Below are positions 17,155 to 19,547 of a stretch of DNA of 19,547 nt, one piece after another. This stretch comes from Alphaproteobacteria bacterium (lineage in GTDB: Bacteria; Pseudomonadota; Alphaproteobacteria; UBA8366): NCBI GenBank assembly GCA_029861675.1, contig JAOTYV010000057.1:1-19547 (forward strand). Direction: 5' to 3'. A program made the position numbers and the translations under genes. The notes under the pieces are model-generated. The model did not search any database and had not been told where the DNA came from. It saw nothing but the letters and a program-made list of their open reading frames with translations. Position 1 is the first letter of the stretch; every line of letters starts with the position of its first letter.

Positions 17155-17619
17155 CTATTCCATGTTGGCGTGTAGATAGGCCAGCATGTCCGCCTTGACG
17201 GTCTCGATATCGACGTCGACTCCCTCGTCCGGGTCGAACGCTGCATAGAAGCTTTCCATCTGCGCGTCATTTTGCGGGCCCAGCACCGGATGGGAAATAC
17301 TGGTCATCAAATACAGCGCAAAGGCGATCTTCCTACAATCGGCCTGGCCGGACATCAGCGCCGCATGGAAGAACCCGAATGCACGACGGGCGACCCGCGA
17401 CGCCTCCTGCGACCGCCCGAATGCCTCCAGGGCCGACATGGCCGCGTGCCTCGTCTTCGCCAAGGAAAGGTCAAGCAGCCGGAGATCGTAGTCGGGCTCG
17501 TTCAGGATAACTGAGTCGGCCCAGGCGACGATCTCGTCCACGGTTAATGCACCGCAATCGAGTCCCAGCGCGCGCGCCGATGTTTCGACTTGTAGATCCA
17601 TAGGTCCAATGGTTTTCAT
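17155..17619 (-). CDS. Unrecognised protein, probably cytosolic
   Basis: A protein of about 154 residues (from ATG 17619; 17601 and 17676 are alternatives) that I do not recognise. It is mostly helical, with no signal peptide or membrane segment. The C-terminal part is acidic (FDPDEGVDVDIETVKADM). Two or three cysteines are scattered (LGLDCGAL, QADCRK). The ribosome site is weak for all starts; TGGCGAAAT before 17619 and GGAC before 17601 are the best. It lies 65 bases upstream of the alpha/beta hydrolase in the same direction and may be the first gene of that unit. Its upstream region is AT-rich and shared with divergent marR. Confidence 0.55.
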   Translation of the reverse strand: MKTIGPMDLQVETSARALGLDCGALTVDEIVAWADSVILNEPDYDLRLLDLSLAKTRHAAMSALEAFGRSQEASRVARRAFGFFHAALMSGQADCRKIAFALYLMTSISHPVLGPQNDAQMESFYAAFDPDEGVDVDIETVKADMLAYLHANME

Positions 17620-17722
17620 ATTTCGCCAAAAATTTAAGCGGACCGTGAATGCAACCCCTTCACAATATACTTGCATTTCGGTTTCGGTTCACCGTGTGAC
17701 TTTAAAAAATTTGCACGTCGTA

Positions 17723-17757
17723 TTGACAGTCTTTTAAGATAGGTGCATATACACTTT
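17723..17757 (+). promoter_or_regulatory. marR promoter with overlapping MarR operator
   Basis: A consensus -35 TTGACA (17723-17728) is followed after 17 bases by CATATA (17746-17751), which serves as -10. The -10 box is inside the near-palindrome GTGCATATACAC (17743-17754), part of a 19-bp sequence repeated at 18233-18251. A repressor bound there would block RNA polymerase. The start point would fall at or next to the ATG at 17758, so the mRNA may have no leader. Confidence 0.65.
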
Positions 17758-18216
17758 ATGAGCATCGCCACACCCACAAATCCTCTACGCAGCGCCACCG
17801 ATGTCGCCACCTGCACTTGCGCGAATTTGCGCAAGGCGACGCGTCTGGTGACGCAAGCTTTCGACGCCGCCTTGCAGCCGTCTGGGCTACGGGCGACCCA
17901 GTTTACGCTGTTGGCGACATTATCGCGGCGCGGCGACCTGCCGTTGACCCGGCTGGCCGAAGCGCTGGTGATGGACCGCACGACCCTGACCCGCAACCTC
18001 AAACCGCTGGTCGCACAGGACTTGATCCGCGTGACCCAGGAAAAGGATGCGCGGGTGCGGCGGATTAGCCTGACCGATCACGGCAATCGCGTTCTGAACG
18101 ACGCGCTCCCCCGTTGGCAAGACGCCCAGTCGCGGCTTGTCGGCACACTGGGACAGGACCGTTGGTCCGGCCTCCTCGACGATCTCGCAGCGACGGTCGT
18201 CGCACTACAGAGCTGA
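17758..18216 (+). CDS. MarR-family transcriptional regulator
   Basis: A 152-residue dimeric winged-helix repressor of the MarR family, which usually releases DNA on binding a ligand or on oxidation. The recognition part reads LTRLAEALVMDRTTLTRNLKPLVAQDLI, the wing KDARVRRISLTDHG. The N-terminal Cys19 and Cys21 (TCTCANLRKATR) are shared by a group of alphaproteobacterial MarR proteins and could be redox sensors; that is inference. An upstream GTG (17743) is in frame but lies in the operator; ATG 17758 is preferred, though no ribosome site precedes it, pointing to a leaderless mRNA. The same operator lies before both this gene and the next, so it probably controls itself and the membrane protein. 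Confidence 0.9.
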   Translation: MSIATPTNPLRSATDVATCTCANLRKATRLVTQAFDAALQPSGLRATQFTLLATLSRRGDLPLTRLAEALVMDRTTLTRNLKPLVAQDLIRVTQEKDARVRRISLTDHGNRVLNDALPRWQDAQSRLVGTLGQDRWSGLLDDLAATVVALQS

Positions 18217-18232
18217 TATATTTTTTATCACA

Positions 18233-18251
18233 ATAGGTGCATATGCACTTT
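18233..18251 (+). promoter_or_regulatory. Second MarR operator, ahead of the membrane protein gene
   Basis: ATAGGTGCATATGCACTTT repeats the 19-bp marR upstream sequence with one change. Here the core GTGCATATGCAC (18237-18248) is a perfect 12-bp palindrome. It begins 17 bases after the marR stop and 18 bases before the next ATG. No good -35 box precedes it, so the promoter here is unclear. Confidence 0.7.
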
Positions 18252-18268
18252 CATCCGGAGAACTCAAC

Positions 18269-18946
18269 ATGACGCCCTACTCCCAAACGACCGAATGGAC
18301 ACCCTCGCGCAAGGTCGCCCTCGGCGGCATCCTGCTGATATGGTTCGCCGCCACCTACGCGACCGGATCGAGTCATCTGCTGACCAACGACCAGCAAAGC
18401 CTGATCGGCCCGATCGGCGCCACTGTGGTGCTTCCCGTAGCGTTGTTTCTCGGCTTCTATGCGCTATCGACCGGCTTTCGGCGTTTCGTCCTGTCGCAGG
18501 ACATCCGGACCCTGACGATGCTGCAGCATTGGCGCGTGATCGGCTTCACGTTTCTGCCGCTCTACGCCTTCGGCGTGCTGCCGGGCCTGTTCGCCTGGCC
18601 CGCAGGGTTGGGCGACGTCGCGGTCGGTATCACCGCGTTTTTCGTCATCAGGCGGCTGGACCGCGACGCCAATTACGCGACGTCTGCGGGTTTCGTTGGC
18701 TTCAATCTTCTCGGCCTGACCGATTTTATCGTCGCCATCATAACCTCCGGACTCGCGGCCGGCGCCTATCCCGCCTTGATCGCAAACGGTGCGACCAGCG
18801 CACCGATGGACGTATGGCCGCTCAATCTCTTCCCGAGCTTTATCGTTCCGGCCTTCATCATCCTGCACCTGAGCGTGCTGCTGAAGGTCCGCCATCTCCG
18901 CCAAGCGGCACGGCATCCCGTCGGTGGCTCGCTGCGCACCATCTGA
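18269..18946 (+). CDS. Multi-spanning membrane protein, probable MarR target
   Basis: A 225-residue integral membrane protein of a family I cannot name. About six hydrophobic segments are visible, near residues 16-34, 45-67, 88-108, 112-127, 139-163 and 184-206, with basic loops (FRRF at 70-73, IRRLDRD at 127-133) and a basic C-terminal tail (KVRHLRQAARH). No transporter motif is apparent. The frame is open upstream to 18137, inside marR, but GGAG before ATG 18269 and the hydrophobic profile favour this start. A MarR-type operator lies immediately upstream, so it is likely to be induced together with marR by the same signal. Confidence 0.8.
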   Translation: MTPYSQTTEWTPSRKVALGGILLIWFAATYATGSSHLLTNDQQSLIGPIGATVVLPVALFLGFYALSTGFRRFVLSQDIRTLTMLQHWRVIGFTFLPLYAFGVLPGLFAWPAGLGDVAVGITAFFVIRRLDRDANYATSAGFVGFNLLGLTDFIVAIITSGLAAGAYPALIANGATSAPMDVWPLNLFPSFIVPAFIILHLSVLLKVRHLRQAARHPVGGSLRTI

Positions 18947-19124
18947 TCGGTTTCGGCGCGCACTCGCCATTCGCGGCGAATGCCCGCCGCACCCGCCCTA
19001 ACCCGACGCGGCGCGCTCGATCCCACGCGGGCGCGCCACGCCGTCCCCGTGACAGCGAACGCGTCATAGCGGTATCCTGACCATAGACAGCGGTTTCATA
19101 ATTCAGATCGGGAGGATCGTTCGC

Positions 19125-19547
19125 ATGGGCAAGAAAAAGGTCGTCGGCACGGGCGGAGAACTGCTCATGCATCAATTGGTGGCGCAAAATGTCGAATACG
19201 CCTTCACCAATACGGGCAGCGCCGAGGCCGGCTTCTTCAACGCGTTTCTCACCGTTCCCGGCGTGCAGCCGATCCTCCTGCTCGCGGAATCGCTGGTGCT
19301 GTCCGCCGCCGATGGCTACGCAAAAGCGGCGAACAAAACGGCCTTCGTGAATGTCCATTTGGCGGCGGGAACCCGCCAGGGCTCGGGGCAGCTTCAGAAC
19401 GCCTATTTCGACGGCTCACCCATGGTGGTCACCGCCGCGATGCGCGACCCGGGATCCTTCGGCGACCACAATACGCTCGGCGCCAGCAGCGGATTCTCGC
19501 AGATGGGCGCGGTGGAAGACATCACCAAGAAACGCTGGGAAGTAATC
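19125..19547 (+). CDS. Thiamine diphosphate-binding enzyme, N-terminal part
   Basis: The first 141 residues of a protein running off the window. They match the N-terminal (PYR) domain of the acetolactate synthase/benzoylformate decarboxylase superfamily: GGELLMHQLVAQNVEYAFTN, the catalytic Glu55 that activates the thiamine ring in AESLVLSAADGYAKA, and the segment AAGTRQGSGQLQNAYFDGSP with the following MVVTAA. Activity (decarboxylase, synthase or oxidase) is decided by later domains that are not visible. A strong GGGAGG precedes the ATG. The 178 bases upstream hold no gene. Confidence 0.9.
   Translation, partial: MGKKKVVGTGGELLMHQLVAQNVEYAFTNTGSAEAGFFNAFLTVPGVQPILLLAESLVLSAADGYAKAANKTAFVNVHLAAGTRQGSGQLQNAYFDGSPMVVTAAMRDPGSFGDHNTLGASSGFSQMGAVEDITKKRWEVI

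Noticed and set aside
18950..19124. Possible promoter or small gene ahead of the thiamine diphosphate enzyme
   Set aside because: No -35/-10 pair at acceptable spacing and no supported frame; only a hairpin-prone GC-rich stretch and the short motif at 19056-19073.

Overview
The window is GC-rich, densely packed bacterial chromosome. The gene content and order point to an alphaproteobacterium, probably of the Rhodospirillales type: a DUF1476 protein (inhibitor subunit zeta of the F1Fo-ATP synthase), the split purS-purQ-small purL form of FGAM synthase, and a bolA-grxD pair next to a stand-alone rpsD. The species cannot be named from the sequence. No tRNA, rRNA, CRISPR array, insertion sequence, integrase or plasmid function was found.

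Layout. Positions 1-369 hold the end of a TauD/TfdA-type 2-oxoglutarate dioxygenase, convergent with an unrecognised exported protein on the minus strand (431-1171). Next come purB (1469-2782) and, four bases after its stop, a large exported helical-repeat (TPR-like) protein (2787-4709). The ATP-synthase inhibitor gene (minus) and an NRDE/TANGO2-family gene (plus) diverge around 5062-5202. The core is one plus-strand run from about 6074 to 11116: purC, purS, purQ, purL, bolA, grxD, closed by a textbook Rho-independent terminator. It covers the FGAM synthase and SAICAR synthase steps of purine synthesis and ends with the BolA/monothiol-glutaredoxin pair that handles [2Fe-2S] clusters. purB, which acts after purC in the pathway, sits about 3.4 kb upstream in its own unit.

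From 11.3 to 17.6 kb lies a mixed set of shorter units: an LLM-class flavin/F420-type oxidoreductase (minus), rpsD (minus) with a strong sigma70-type promoter and a structured leader, a VOC protein (plus), a TrmJ-like RNA 2'-O-methyltransferase (minus), a RidA protein (plus), and a minus-strand unit of an unknown protein, an alpha/beta hydrolase and an amidase, the last two overlapping by 4 bases (ATGA).

From 17.7 kb a MarR-family regulator is followed by a multi-spanning membrane protein. Both are preceded by the same 19-bp sequence containing the palindrome GTGCATATRCAC, so they look like a small self-regulated unit. The window ends inside the N-terminal domain of a thiamine-diphosphate enzyme (19125 onward).

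The least ordinary features are the twin MarR operators with an apparently leaderless marR, two different inverted pairs of intergenic repeats (11138-11242 and 15021-15094), a small hairpin motif recurring in three intergenic gaps, the rpsD leader structures, and the unusual 240-base gap between purQ and purL. Most of the window is housekeeping; I did not find a clear new multi-gene system.
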